Of a DNA stretch of 39,566 bases, positions 16,735-26,859 are shown piece by piece (positions within the stretch are counted from its first letter, which is position 1; each line of letters begins with the position of its first letter). Where the stretch lies: IMG/VR virus record IMGVR_UViG_3300027969_000200, positions 1 through 39,566 of that record; one strand, 5' to 3'. Origin of the DNA: a virus. A model generated the notes under the pieces. That model made no database searches, had not been told where the DNA came from, and saw nothing but the letters and a program-made list of their open reading frames with translations. Position numbers and translations under genes: made by a program.

Positions 16735-17772
16735 ATGGCACCAATAGTAATCCCAGGTAAAGGGTATAAACAAACAGGCAAAGGTTACAAGCAGACAGCT
16801 GTTAAGCCTCGTGCTGCTACTGATCGCACTGTGGCTAAGCCTGCAGCAACCAATAAACCAGATCCTGTTGCAAGTTATGGTCCTACTAGTCGTGTTACAA
16901 ACAAAAAACTTGAAGATAAAGCTAATTCTAGATTGGTTGGCCAGTCTGAACTTGATGCTATCCGTAAGAAGTCTGCTGCTGAAGCTGCTGCTGCCGCTGC
17001 TGCTGCTGGTGGTGACGGTGGTGGCGGTCGTAATCCTTTGAATGATTACACTCAGCAACTTCAATCACTTCTCAGGGGTGGTTCTTATGCTGATCCTTAT
17101 AATGGTTTGCTTGAAAAAATTAAAGGTCTTTATGGTACAGCACAAACTGATTTGACAACAAATCAAAATGCTGCCGTAAGTAGTCTTGAGGGTTTGTATG
17201 GTGATCAAACGTCAAGTTTGGCTGGAATAAATACTCAGGCTGGTAATACTATTAATTCTTCTATGGATAGTTTAAAGACGATGCTTGAGGGACAGGCTAA
17301 TCCTTATGCTAATTTGCAGGCCGAATCTGTTACTCCTACTGCGCAGTTGTCATCGTTTCTGCAGGGTCAGAACGTTGGCAATCAGCAGACACAGGACTAC
17401 GCTCAGGTGTTGAATGCACATAACGCTGGTTCTGCTGGTGCGTTTAATAATCTTGCTAGTGTTATGCGTAGTATTGCTGGGGCTAATCAGCAGGGTGCTA
17501 TTTCTGATGTTGCTGTTCAGCGTGATGCTTCCACTCGTCAACTTGCTAATCAAAACGCAGCGGCTGGTACTCAGTTAAAGCAAGGTTTGCTTGCTGATAA
17601 GTTAAAACTTAACCAAGGATATCAGCAGAATCAGTTTGATTTGTCTAAGGGTCTTTTGGGTGCTGAACAAAGTGTTCAACAGAATAGTCAAAGTCAGCAA
17701 AGTGATTTAATTCAACAGTTGATGGCTGCCATTGCTAAGGGTGGCGTTCCGAAGAAGGGAAGGTTGTTCTAA
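16735..17772 (+). CDS. Internal virion protein with N-terminal VIPGKGY motif (345 aa)
   Basis: ATG at 16735 chosen because TTAGGAGCG lies just upstream and the preceding stop is 2 bp away. Starts MAPIVIPGKGYKQTGKGYKQ; then basic linker, poly-Ala/Gly segment near residues 83-100, and a long Gln/Asn/Ser-rich helical part (QNVGNQQTQDYAQVLNAHNA, SQSQQSDLIQQLMAAIAKGG). The VIPGKGY motif recurs in the next gene. Likely a structural or ejected protein. TAATG overlap with the next gene. Confidence 0.72.
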   Translation: MAPIVIPGKGYKQTGKGYKQTAVKPRAATDRTVAKPAATNKPDPVASYGPTSRVTNKKLEDKANSRLVGQSELDAIRKKSAAEAAAAAAAAGGDGGGGRNPLNDYTQQLQSLLRGGSYADPYNGLLEKIKGLYGTAQTDLTTNQNAAVSSLEGLYGDQTSSLAGINTQAGNTINSSMDSLKTMLEGQANPYANLQAESVTPTAQLSSFLQGQNVGNQQTQDYAQVLNAHNAGSAGAFNNLASVMRSIAGANQQGAISDVAVQRDASTRQLANQNAAAGTQLKQGLLADKLKLNQGYQQNQFDLSKGLLGAEQSVQQNSQSQQSDLIQQLMAAIAKGGVPKKGRLF

Positions 17773-18740
17773 TGACACCGCAAGAAATGCAGTTGCTTTT
17801 GGAGTTTGCTGCCGCTAGAAAAGGAAACAAAAACGTTAGTGGTGTTTTGAATAACATGGATAGCGAGATGCTAGCAATCATGGCTGGTGCTTACGATCCA
17901 CGTACTGCTGAACAGTCTGGTCCTGGCAGTGGTCCTTACTGGTCGAGATATTCACAGTCTGAAAATCCCATCATTCAGGATGTTATTTCCAAAATAACCA
18001 GTGGTGCAGATAAGTTTCAGATTAGTAGTTATATTGATTCTATTGCTGCGCCAGGTGTAGATTTGGGTGGTTTTCAGGTTGCTGATTTAAAGGGTGTTGC
18101 TGGCGAGTTGTATAAGGAATACACTGGAACTAGCACTGATTCTTCTAGTTCTAAAAACAAGACCGCAACTCAAAAAGCTGGTATACCTAGCCCTTTAGAG
18201 TTGTATGATACTTCTACTGTTCCTCTTGCTGCTGCAAATGAATTGTATATCAAGAAACTTCAGGACGATTTAGTACCTAAGGTTAAAGGTTATGGAGATG
18301 CCCAATACCAGGTTAATGTTGCACGAGAAAATCTTGCTAGATATGCAGATTCGGGTAAAGACAAAGGCGGTCAAAATGCTTTTGGTGGTCCTTACGTTAT
18401 TCCAGGTAAGGGTTTTGTACAGCCAGGTAAAGGATACAAGCAGACTAAGAAAAACGAATTTGGTGGACCTTACGTTATCCCAGGCAAGGGGTATACTGTT
18501 GATGGTAAAAAGTTTAGCGACAAACCCTCTAAGGGAGTTAAGGGTTACGACAAGAAAGCTGCCAAAGCATATGACGATGCTATGCAGGTAATGTTAGATA
18601 TGGAAGGAAATGCCAATGCTGCTAAGCAGCGTGAGCAGGCTGTCCGTGAGGGTCAAATGGATTATGCTAGGCAGAGTGGGGCTACTCCTACTACTGACGC
18701 CATGAAAATGATCATGAAGTTCATTTCTTCGTCTAAGTAA
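17772..18740 (+). CDS. Internal virion protein with three PGKGY-type repeats (322 aa)
   Basis: N-terminal helix MTPQEMQLLLEFAAARKG; middle GSGPYWSRYSQSENPIIQDV; C-terminal half holds FGGPYVIPGKGFVQPGKGYK and FGGPYVIPGKGYTVDGKKF, then a charged helix (YDDAMQVMLDMEGNANAAKQ). The GPYVIPGKG unit is a close relative of the start of the preceding protein. Shared short motifs suggest a common docking partner or a recent duplication. No enzyme motif recognised. Confidence 0.72.
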   Translation: MTPQEMQLLLEFAAARKGNKNVSGVLNNMDSEMLAIMAGAYDPRTAEQSGPGSGPYWSRYSQSENPIIQDVISKITSGADKFQISSYIDSIAAPGVDLGGFQVADLKGVAGELYKEYTGTSTDSSSSKNKTATQKAGIPSPLELYDTSTVPLAAANELYIKKLQDDLVPKVKGYGDAQYQVNVARENLARYADSGKDKGGQNAFGGPYVIPGKGFVQPGKGYKQTKKNEFGGPYVIPGKGYTVDGKKFSDKPSKGVKGYDKKAAKAYDDAMQVMLDMEGNANAAKQREQAVREGQMDYARQSGATPTTDAMKMIMKFISSSK

Positions 18741-18758
18741 CGAAAAGTCTTACAGTAT

Positions 18759-21700
18759 ATGGCTAATCCTTATAATGACCAGCGTTACGCAATGGCTAGG
18801 GCCATGCGTGAACAGAAGCAAACACAACCTGGGTTCACCCCGTTAAATAAGACTACCAGTGCTACTGGTGTGGCTTATGGGCGTCAAGCGTCTAATATGA
18901 TGTCAACTAACTTTGATTTGAAGAGCGCCATTGACGCTATTGGTCAGGGCAAAACTTCTAAGTCTCCACAGGGTGGTGTGCTTGGTAGTGTTCTTGGTAA
19001 CTCTGTAGTTCAAGGTGTTCTTAAACCTCTTAGTCTTTTGGCTTTGCCAGGTCGTACTGTCATCTCTGGTTTGCGTGAATTTGGTGATGCAGTGGATGGC
19101 AACAACAAAACTAAAGCTTCGTTTGGTGATTTCAAGAAGCAAGCAACAGATGTTTCTTTTGGTTTTGGTACTGCTTTCAATATTGACACTGGTTCTAAAT
19201 GGCTGGATAGGGCTATTGGTTTTGCTGGTGACGTTGTTCTTGACCCTATTACTTATGTAACCTTTGGTGGTGGCAAGTTTGCTGGATATGCTGGCAAGCT
19301 TGACTTAGCTAAGGCTGTTCTTGCACACAACGGCGACGAAGCTCTTGCTGCTTCTGTCGCTCGTTTCGGTCGTGCTGCTATTAAAGATCAAAACCTACTT
19401 ACTGACCTTGGTGCTAATAACCATGGTTTGTATATGTTAGGTAAGCGTATAAAAGTTGGAAAACTAAATGCTGCTAGCGGCGAGAGAATGGGTTTACGTA
19501 TCCCAGGTAGTGGCGCCATAGGTGCGTTTGGCGATAACGCCATGGCCAAGATGCGCATGATGGGTTCAGAAACCAAGATGGGTGAATTTGTTCGTAAGTG
19601 GACTTTACCTAACGAGCATCTTGTTGCTCGTACAGCTTTGCTTAAAGGTGCTACAGCCAGCGGTAAGCCATTGTCTACAGATACAACCACTGCTTTGATT
19701 GGTTATTTTTCTGCTACTCCAGCTATGAAACAGTTTATGGGTCAACTTGCGCAGAGCGAACGTCAAGTGTTGGCTAAAACTTTAGAGGCTGAAGCTGGTG
19801 CGGGTCTTGAAGGTTATGCTAAAGAAGTTTATAAGTATCTTGAGAATCCTGAGTTGTTGGCTACTGCTACTCCAGAAATTCAAGCTGCTGTACAAAAGTG
19901 GGGACCAGATTTCTTTGATTCTTACGAGGCACGTGTTGGTGCTGCAATGAAAGAAGTTGATCCTACTTCTCCTGGGTTTGATGGTGTTACAAACTATTTC
20001 CCTAGAATACAATCAGATGCTGCAATTGCTTATCGTGCTAACCCTAACAGCCCTCATGCTGCTGACCTAAATAGTATTTATTCCAGGGACCCTATGGCTG
20101 GTGGTAAGAACTTTAAGACTCGTACAATGACAGAGGGTGACAAATGGTTTGGTCACAAGTTAACTATTGATGATTTGAAGAGCACAGACAGACTTAATCA
20201 ACTTGCCAAAGATGGTGGTTTCATTGGTGATTTCTTTGAAACAGATATCCGCATTGTTGCACCTAGGTATGTTGACGAGTTTGTTAAAGAGTCTGGTATC
20301 TTGTTTAAACACAAGCACCTTGCTGATGCTGGTTTTTGGGAACGTGCTGCAGCTATAGACATGAGTGGTGAGTTTGTTGACGAGATCATGCTTGAGTCCA
20401 TTAAAAAGTCTGCTGGTTCTATCGCTGGTGATTTGAACGCTTTGTATAAGCAATCTTCAAAAGCCTATTTAACTTTCAACGACGCACTGGTTGCACACCA
20501 AGCAAAGCTTAGTGGTGAAATTAAAGAACTACTGGGCGACACTGGTGCTGTTGGTTCAAGAGAGATTCTTTTGGACACAGAAGCTGCCTTGAATGACATT
20601 CTTACTGGTGGTTTAACCATTAGCGCAGATCAACTTGGGTTGGCTGCTAATGCTCTTGACAAAAGCAAAAAGACTTTGGTTGATTTGTTTGGATACGCAT
20701 ATACAAAAGGTGGAAAGCTTGTTCTTAAAGATACGGGTCGTGAGGCTACTGAGTCTACTTATTTGTTGCATGGTATCCTTGGTCATCTGGATAGCATCCA
20801 GGATGACTTCTTAGACCTTGAAAGACAAGCAACTGTTTTAGGTAAGGACCTTACAGGTATTGAACTTAAAAGCATTGCCGACAAGACAGATGCTGCACAC
20901 AAACTTGCTCTTGAACGTTTGAAAGCTTCTGAAGAAAACGTTAAAATTGTTTTAGAGTTTGGCAATCAACTTGAGAGTGTTCTTGAGGGTGTTATTTCTG
21001 GACAGACATACGCTAGAGACATTACTGATATTCTTGGTATTATGGGTGAAAGAGGTGTGCTTACTGACACTGCTGTTTCTAGTATTGTAGACAAGACTGC
21101 TGCTGGTGTTAAAAATGCTGAAAAAGCAGATCGTGTTCGTCAAACTGCTTTGCGTAATTTAATAAATAAAGAGGGTGGTCTTTTCCAGCGTCTTACCAAG
21201 AACTCTAAGTTAAGCAAAACTTCTGTTACTAAAATGAATGACAATGTTTTTAATAACAATCTTCCTAAGGTTTTTACTGGCGAGCTTTCTTCTAGTGAAG
21301 TTCGTAGTATGTCTATTTATACTTTGTTGAATGATGAGCGCATATATGGAGAGAACGTTCCAGAGTTTCTTGTAGCAGTTAGAGATAAGCTTCTTAAAAA
21401 CTTGCAGGAAGCGGACGAAGCTGAAGTTATTGCTGCCGAAATAGCTAAAGATTCTGGTGCTGGTGCCCGTAAAAATTCTGGTAGTATTTGGAAAACACAA
21501 ACTAAGCCAAAAATTGCTGAAGCCAAGCTGTTGCGTGAGAACATTGACCAAATGGATGAGTTTGTCAACCTTATGAGAAACACTGACCTTCTTCGCAATC
21601 TTGGAGACACGGAAATTTCTTGGGGTCTTTTTGAGGCACATGCAAAGTCTAAGCCTTGGTTGTCTCAGTTTATTCCAGACAATGATGTTGCTTACTTAAA

Positions 21701-24700
21701 CGAAGAAGCAATCAAAGACCTAATGGGTTATTATGATAATGTTTCTGGTGGAAAAACTATTGATGGTGCTGCTGGTTATAGTCCTTGGTCTGGAGATAAA
21801 GGACTAGATGTTACTCCAGAGTTTAAACCAGGAGAAAATGTTGTTGACTCTATGGCGGTTAGGGATTTCTCGCAGTCTACTGGTGCAAGACCTCGTGGCA
21901 GTAATGTTGTTACATACAATGATTTGATGAATGAAATAGACAGATTTTCTGCTTTAGCTAAAGAAGCTTTTGGTGCTGACGAGTTCTTTGCTACTGGTTC
22001 TGGTGTTGGTCGAAAGACCTATTCTGCAAAGTCGCTTCTTGATGTTGACGCTAAACTGAGTGCTGCTCGTGCCAAGGTTAAACAACTTAGAGCAGCAAAG
22101 GCTTCTGGTACAGAATCTCTGTCTGCTGCTCGTGAACTTGACGATGCACTTAATACTATTAAAGAAATCACCAGTGGTGGTTCTTTAACAAAGCCTGAAT
22201 GGTTTCAAAGTGTCGCACATACAAGCGAGGAACTTGGTCGTGCTTTGTTTGATTATCATATTGTTTCTGATCTTGGAAAACGTTGGAACACTGTAAGCGA
22301 GATATTTTCTACGTTTGGTATTGCCCCTAGTGAAAGAGTGTTCACTCGTATTAGTAAGAATGTTTCACAAAAGTTTATTGACATCATTGATAGCAACTTG
22401 ACTTCTACACGTAATGGTGTTTTGAATCTTGAAAAGTTTGAAAGAGCTGTTTCCGACATTGTTAACAACCCAGATCTTTCCGTGTCTGCGGGTCGTGTTT
22501 TCCAGGACCAATGGGATAAACTTAGTTCTGCTGAACGTGAAACAATTCAAGTTGCTTTAGGAAACAAGTCTGTAGCAAGTGGAGACGCTTACACTTTGCG
22601 CATGGAACTAAAAGCCATTAAGGGTAGGGCACGTAAGGCTGGAGCAACTCGTGCAGAGATAACTAAACTAGAAAATGATTTCTATAAAGAAAAAGTAGAT
22701 CCATGGTACACACAGGCTTTCCCTGAAGGAAGAAACTACAAGAAAGACAAGACTGCCGCTCTTAAAGAACTTGCACCTGTTCAAAGAAAGGGAGCCAAGT
22801 CTACGTACATGACTCCGTTCGCTGAAGAAGCTGATGCTGCTATTGTTAAATCCTTTTTTGAAAAGCATTTGGGTGCTTCAACTATTAAAGGAAGAAGCGC
22901 CACTCCTGTCGGGTATGTTGGCGAGTCTGGTAGTGGATCGATGGTTAAAGTTGTTGGTGGAGAAAATACTTTACAAACAAAGATTAAAGCGTTAAAAGAA
23001 TCCAAGGCTCGTTATGGTCAAATGTTGGATGAAGATTTGGATATGGAAACTTTCCTTCGTGATCCAGGTGCCCCACAAACTCGTCCTAGTATGAAGGTGC
23101 GTATAATGCAGCACACTTCAGAGCGCTGGCAAGCAGCGGTTAAGGAAGCGCAGACGGAAGCAGACAACTTTGCTATTCGTACTCGTGATGCTGTGTCTGC
23201 TAGAGAATCTGCTACTGTTCTTCAAACAGAAGCTGATTTGTTAGCTAAGGGTCAGGCTGTTCCTGCAAACTTCTTGGCTAAGGTTAAAGCTGTTGAACCC
23301 AAGATTAGAGCTATTGAATCTGCAGACAATGTAGTTGCCACTGCCCAGTCAAAATTAGATGACGTTACTGCAAAACTTACAGAAGTTCAAGACTCTATTG
23401 CTGCAAAACAAGAAGCGTGGGTTTCTTCTGGTAAGAAAGGCAAGCGTCCTTTAACTAATACAGAGTCTACACGTCTTGAGCGTTTAACTCCTGCGGTAAA
23501 GTCTGCTCAGAAACAACTTGATACAGCGCAGAAAGCAAGAGCCAATGTTCCTGCGTTGACCCCTAATGAATCTAAGTTTGTTGATTTGGTTAGGGCTGAG
23601 CCAACAACAACTGTGAAGCCAGCCAATCCTTTAACTGGTCAGGCTGCACGTCCTGGTAAACCTGCTGCTCCTTATGCTGAGCAGGCTAAAAAGATTATTG
23701 ACGCATACAACAAGAGGGCTAGTAGCGTCATGACTGCTAAAGCCAAGGGTGATGAAAGACTTGTACAAGTAATGCATGATGTTGCTGCTTACGATCTTTC
23801 TACTTTTACTGATGGTTTCAAAACCATTGATGGAGAGTATGCCGCATTTGATAATGGTACTAAGGTTGTTTTCACTCCTGAAGAAGCAGAGTCTTTGTAT
23901 GTTGGTGGTTCAGTAAGAGCTTCCGTAACTGCAGAGAATGTTAATGATTCTATTCGTGAAATATTGCAAGAGAAGAAAATTCTTGAACAGCAATACAAAG
24001 CAGCTGGTCAAGAATTTGATAAGGTTCGTCGTCGTATGCCAAGCGGTAAACCTGTATCTAGATTTGCTACGGCTGTACGTGCTGTTGATGGTGATATCTA
24101 TAGAGAAGCATTTGTAAAGTTTAACAATGAAATTGATAGAATCAATGCAAGACTTGCTGGGCTAAATGCTGACCTAGTGCCACTTGAGATATCTAAAAAA
24201 GCATTGAACCCAAAGGTTCAAGCTTCTGCTTTAAAAAAGATTAGCATTTTGGTTAATGGTTCTAAACGTTCTGGTGCAGTGTTTGATGAAATTGGTGTTG
24301 GTCGCTGGATTGACAACACACATCCTACCTTGGTGGATGTTGCACGTCGTGATGGCCTTAAAGAGATGGATGAACTTACTGCTTTGGGTGTTAGTTCTCG
24401 CAGTACTCCAAAGTCAGTGTCTGAGCGTTTAGATAAAGGATATAAAGTTGGTGGACGTGATCTTGAAATGCGTAGAGGCAACTTAGACAGGGCTTTTAAA
24501 GCAACTCCAGAGTATAAGCATCTTCAGGAACTTGCTGAGATGGAGAATGATGTTGTTGTTGCTTTGCACAAAAATACCAGGGCTTCTGCTGAGTCAATGA
24601 AAAACTATGCTGATGAACTTGCTAAAGAACTTGAAATTGCTAGAGGTGCTTTATCTGGACCTACTAATGTTGCTAGACTTGAACAAGAAATTCTTGCTGA

Positions 24701-26858
24701 TGCACAGGCTGCTAGTGACAGTTTGAAAGCACTTAGAGGTGCTGGACCTGTTGATGCTAGTGGTGTTCCGTTGGAGTTGCCAACGTCACCTGCTGCTGTT
24801 GACGAGTTTGGTCAGGCTGTTATTTCTCAGTCTGCTCCTGGTGGTACTTTTGTAGAGCCTGGCACTACGCCTAATACTAGGTTGTCTGCTGCTCAGGCTG
24901 TTCAGGCTGAAAACAGATACAACATTGGTTTCGCAAAGATTCAAGCTGATGACGCTAAGGAAGCTCGTCTTTTGTGGACTGAGAAGCGTGTTGATCCTGC
25001 TACTGGTCGTAGGACGTTGCCATCTTTAAGAGATGAAACTATGAAAACAGTTAAGACTGCTTTAGAGAATAAGCGCACGCAGAGGGCTGCTGTTGAGGAT
25101 ATTATTAAAGCAGTTAGTGGTGCGGCTGAAGAAGTGCGTATTAAGATTGAAGTAACTTCTGGTGGTGTTGACCAGTTTATGCAAGCATTGAACGATGGTC
25201 GTCAGTTGGCTGCTTCTTTGCAGCAACAACTTGATGAAGTTAACATGCTGGTGGCTTCAATGCCAGCCAAAGATACTATGGATGTATTTAAGTCCATGTC
25301 TACGGCTAAGGGTGGACGTAAGGTTACTGCTGCTCAGCAGGCTGCAGCAATTGAATCTTACAACAAATGGTTGAAAGATAACAAGCGTGTATTTGAAATG
25401 CTTTCTGAATCACCTGACGATCCTGTCAACAAGGCTTGGGCTGCTGCGGCTATGGCTGATTCGCAGTTGATTGATTTGGAATTGACCCATGCTGGTGAGT
25501 TGCTTGCCATTGCAGGTGCTAGTGCACCTGAATGGACAACTAGAGTGTTTGAACCGTTCTCTAAAGAATGGAAAAAGGCTGCTAAAGAGATGGGCTTATA
25601 CAAAGATATGAAGCGCATAGACAAAAAGGGATTCCCTAGTCTTGTTGGTGATAGTGAAGCAATTGAACTTTTAAATAACGTTGGGCGACTAAATCAACTT
25701 GGTGTTGTTAGTGACCTTGGTAAGTTTATGAGTGGATACACTCAGTTCTTTAAGGCGTATGCTACTCTTAGTCCTGGTTTCCATTTGCGTAACGAGATAA
25801 GCAACGTGTTTTCTATGTTCGCTGCTGGTGCGGATGTAAAGAACATGTATGACGGGTTCAAGTTGTGGCGTATGGCTGACACTCATTTTTCTGGTGGTGG
25901 AACTGTTGATTCGTTTATTGCAACCTTACCAGATGCTCAAAAAGAAATTGCACGAAATAGTCTTGGTGTAATGCTTGGCATGGGTGGCGGCAGAACACAA
26001 GATGCACTTAGTGGTTTCATGGCTAGAGGTAACGCTAGAATTAACTCTAACGCTGCTCTTAACTATTCAAAGAAAGTTGGTGGCAAGCTTGAAGGCTCTG
26101 CTCACTTTATGTTGGCTTACGATTCTTTTGTAAAGGGTTTTGACCCTAGCCAGTCGTTCAACAGAACAAAGCGTTACTTGTTTGACTATTCAGAGAAGTC
26201 TTTACTGGATGAATCAATGCAAGACATTGTTCCATTCTGGACGTGGATGAGTCGCAACTTGCCTTTGCAGATTACTAACCGCTGGGCAAACCCCAAGCCT
26301 TATCTGATGTATCAGCGTATGGTTTCAAACTCCCAGCAGGGTAAGGACATGTCTGGCATGCCTAGTTATGTGCGTAATGCTATTAGTCTTGGTGGAGATC
26401 AGTTCTTAAATCCTGATTTGCCGTTCAGCAGAGTGAACGAACAAATTGACTCACTGACTGACCCTAAAAAGCTTCTTGGATATTTGAACCCTGGTATTCG
26501 TGTTCCTTTGGAGACAATGTTTAATCAAGACTTATACACGGGTAAGCCTATGTCTGACAAGCAGGAGAAACTTTCTGGTGCTACTCTTTTGTTAGCTCCG
26601 TTCTTGCAAGCCACTGGTCAACTTAGTTATAACCAAGCAGGGGACCCTGTTGCCCCATCAAAGTTTGTTCGTGCTTTGACACAGATAATACCACCTATTG
26701 GACAGGCACAGCGTGTCGGAGACAAAGGTATTAACACTTACGTAGGTATACCAGTTCAGACTGTTACACAGAAACAGAAAGATGGTGTGGCTTTTGGTAA
26801 GCTTGAACAACTCAGAAAACTATCCGAAAAACAACGCAACATTCAGAAAGCGGAGTAA
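18759..26858 (+). CDS. Giant virion-associated protein (2699 aa), probably ejected with the DNA
   Basis: One uninterrupted frame filling a fifth of the genome. The N-terminal third has hydrophobic, Gly-rich helices (GVLKPLSLLALPGRTVISGL; LDRAIGFAGDVVLDPITYVT), a motif I recall from very large podoviral internal proteins. The central part is mostly charged helix and coiled coil (DNVVATAQSKLDDVTAKLTE; RLERLTPAVKSAQKQLDTAQ). The last 400 residues are aromatic and conserved-looking (FKAYATLSPGFHLRNEISNV; IVPFWTWMSRNLPLQITNRW). Placement before the endolysin matches ejection proteins. Enzymatic motifs were not recognised; polyvalent-protein domains cannot be excluded by eye. Confidence 0.82.
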   Translation: MANPYNDQRYAMARAMREQKQTQPGFTPLNKTTSATGVAYGRQASNMMSTNFDLKSAIDAIGQGKTSKSPQGGVLGSVLGNSVVQGVLKPLSLLALPGRTVISGLREFGDAVDGNNKTKASFGDFKKQATDVSFGFGTAFNIDTGSKWLDRAIGFAGDVVLDPITYVTFGGGKFAGYAGKLDLAKAVLAHNGDEALAASVARFGRAAIKDQNLLTDLGANNHGLYMLGKRIKVGKLNAASGERMGLRIPGSGAIGAFGDNAMAKMRMMGSETKMGEFVRKWTLPNEHLVARTALLKGATASGKPLSTDTTTALIGYFSATPAMKQFMGQLAQSERQVLAKTLEAEAGAGLEGYAKEVYKYLENPELLATATPEIQAAVQKWGPDFFDSYEARVGAAMKEVDPTSPGFDGVTNYFPRIQSDAAIAYRANPNSPHAADLNSIYSRDPMAGGKNFKTRTMTEGDKWFGHKLTIDDLKSTDRLNQLAKDGGFIGDFFETDIRIVAPRYVDEFVKESGILFKHKHLADAGFWERAAAIDMSGEFVDEIMLESIKKSAGSIAGDLNALYKQSSKAYLTFNDALVAHQAKLSGEIKELLGDTGAVGSREILLDTEAALNDILTGGLTISADQLGLAANALDKSKKTLVDLFGYAYTKGGKLVLKDTGREATESTYLLHGILGHLDSIQDDFLDLERQATVLGKDLTGIELKSIADKTDAAHKLALERLKASEENVKIVLEFGNQLESVLEGVISGQTYARDITDILGIMGERGVLTDTAVSSIVDKTAAGVKNAEKADRVRQTALRNLINKEGGLFQRLTKNSKLSKTSVTKMNDNVFNNNLPKVFTGELSSSEVRSMSIYTLLNDERIYGENVPEFLVAVRDKLLKNLQEADEAEVIAAEIAKDSGAGARKNSGSIWKTQTKPKIAEAKLLRENIDQMDEFVNLMRNTDLLRNLGDTEISWGLFEAHAKSKPWLSQFIPDNDVAYLNEEAIKDLMGYYDNVSGGKTIDGAAGYSPWSGDKGLDVTPEFKPGENVVDSMAVRDFSQSTGARPRGSNVVTYNDLMNEIDRFSALAKEAFGADEFFATGSGVGRKTYSAKSLLDVDAKLSAARAKVKQLRAAKASGTESLSAARELDDALNTIKEITSGGSLTKPEWFQSVAHTSEELGRALFDYHIVSDLGKRWNTVSEIFSTFGIAPSERVFTRISKNVSQKFIDIIDSNLTSTRNGVLNLEKFERAVSDIVNNPDLSVSAGRVFQDQWDKLSSAERETIQVALGNKSVASGDAYTLRMELKAIKGRARKAGATRAEITKLENDFYKEKVDPWYTQAFPEGRNYKKDKTAALKELAPVQRKGAKSTYMTPFAEEADAAIVKSFFEKHLGASTIKGRSATPVGYVGESGSGSMVKVVGGENTLQTKIKALKESKARYGQMLDEDLDMETFLRDPGAPQTRPSMKVRIMQHTSERWQAAVKEAQTEADNFAIRTRDAVSARESATVLQTEADLLAKGQAVPANFLAKVKAVEPKIRAIESADNVVATAQSKLDDVTAKLTEVQDSIAAKQEAWVSSGKKGKRPLTNTESTRLERLTPAVKSAQKQLDTAQKARANVPALTPNESKFVDLVRAEPTTTVKPANPLTGQAARPGKPAAPYAEQAKKIIDAYNKRASSVMTAKAKGDERLVQVMHDVAAYDLSTFTDGFKTIDGEYAAFDNGTKVVFTPEEAESLYVGGSVRASVTAENVNDSIREILQEKKILEQQYKAAGQEFDKVRRRMPSGKPVSRFATAVRAVDGDIYREAFVKFNNEIDRINARLAGLNADLVPLEISKKALNPKVQASALKKISILVNGSKRSGAVFDEIGVGRWIDNTHPTLVDVARRDGLKEMDELTALGVSSRSTPKSVSERLDKGYKVGGRDLEMRRGNLDRAFKATPEYKHLQELAEMENDVVVALHKNTRASAESMKNYADELAKELEIARGALSGPTNVARLEQEILADAQAASDSLKALRGAGPVDASGVPLELPTSPAAVDEFGQAVISQSAPGGTFVEPGTTPNTRLSAAQAVQAENRYNIGFAKIQADDAKEARLLWTEKRVDPATGRRTLPSLRDETMKTVKTALENKRTQRAAVEDIIKAVSGAAEEVRIKIEVTSGGVDQFMQALNDGRQLAASLQQQLDEVNMLVASMPAKDTMDVFKSMSTAKGGRKVTAAQQAAAIESYNKWLKDNKRVFEMLSESPDDPVNKAWAAAAMADSQLIDLELTHAGELLAIAGASAPEWTTRVFEPFSKEWKKAAKEMGLYKDMKRIDKKGFPSLVGDSEAIELLNNVGRLNQLGVVSDLGKFMSGYTQFFKAYATLSPGFHLRNEISNVFSMFAAGADVKNMYDGFKLWRMADTHFSGGGTVDSFIATLPDAQKEIARNSLGVMLGMGGGRTQDALSGFMARGNARINSNAALNYSKKVGGKLEGSAHFMLAYDSFVKGFDPSQSFNRTKRYLFDYSEKSLLDESMQDIVPFWTWMSRNLPLQITNRWANPKPYLMYQRMVSNSQQGKDMSGMPSYVRNAISLGGDQFLNPDLPFSRVNEQIDSLTDPKKLLGYLNPGIRVPLETMFNQDLYTGKPMSDKQEKLSGATLLLAPFLQATGQLSYNQAGDPVAPSKFVRALTQIIPPIGQAQRVGDKGINTYVGIPVQTVTQKQKDGVAFGKLEQLRKLSEKQRNIQKAE

Positions 26859-26859
26859 C

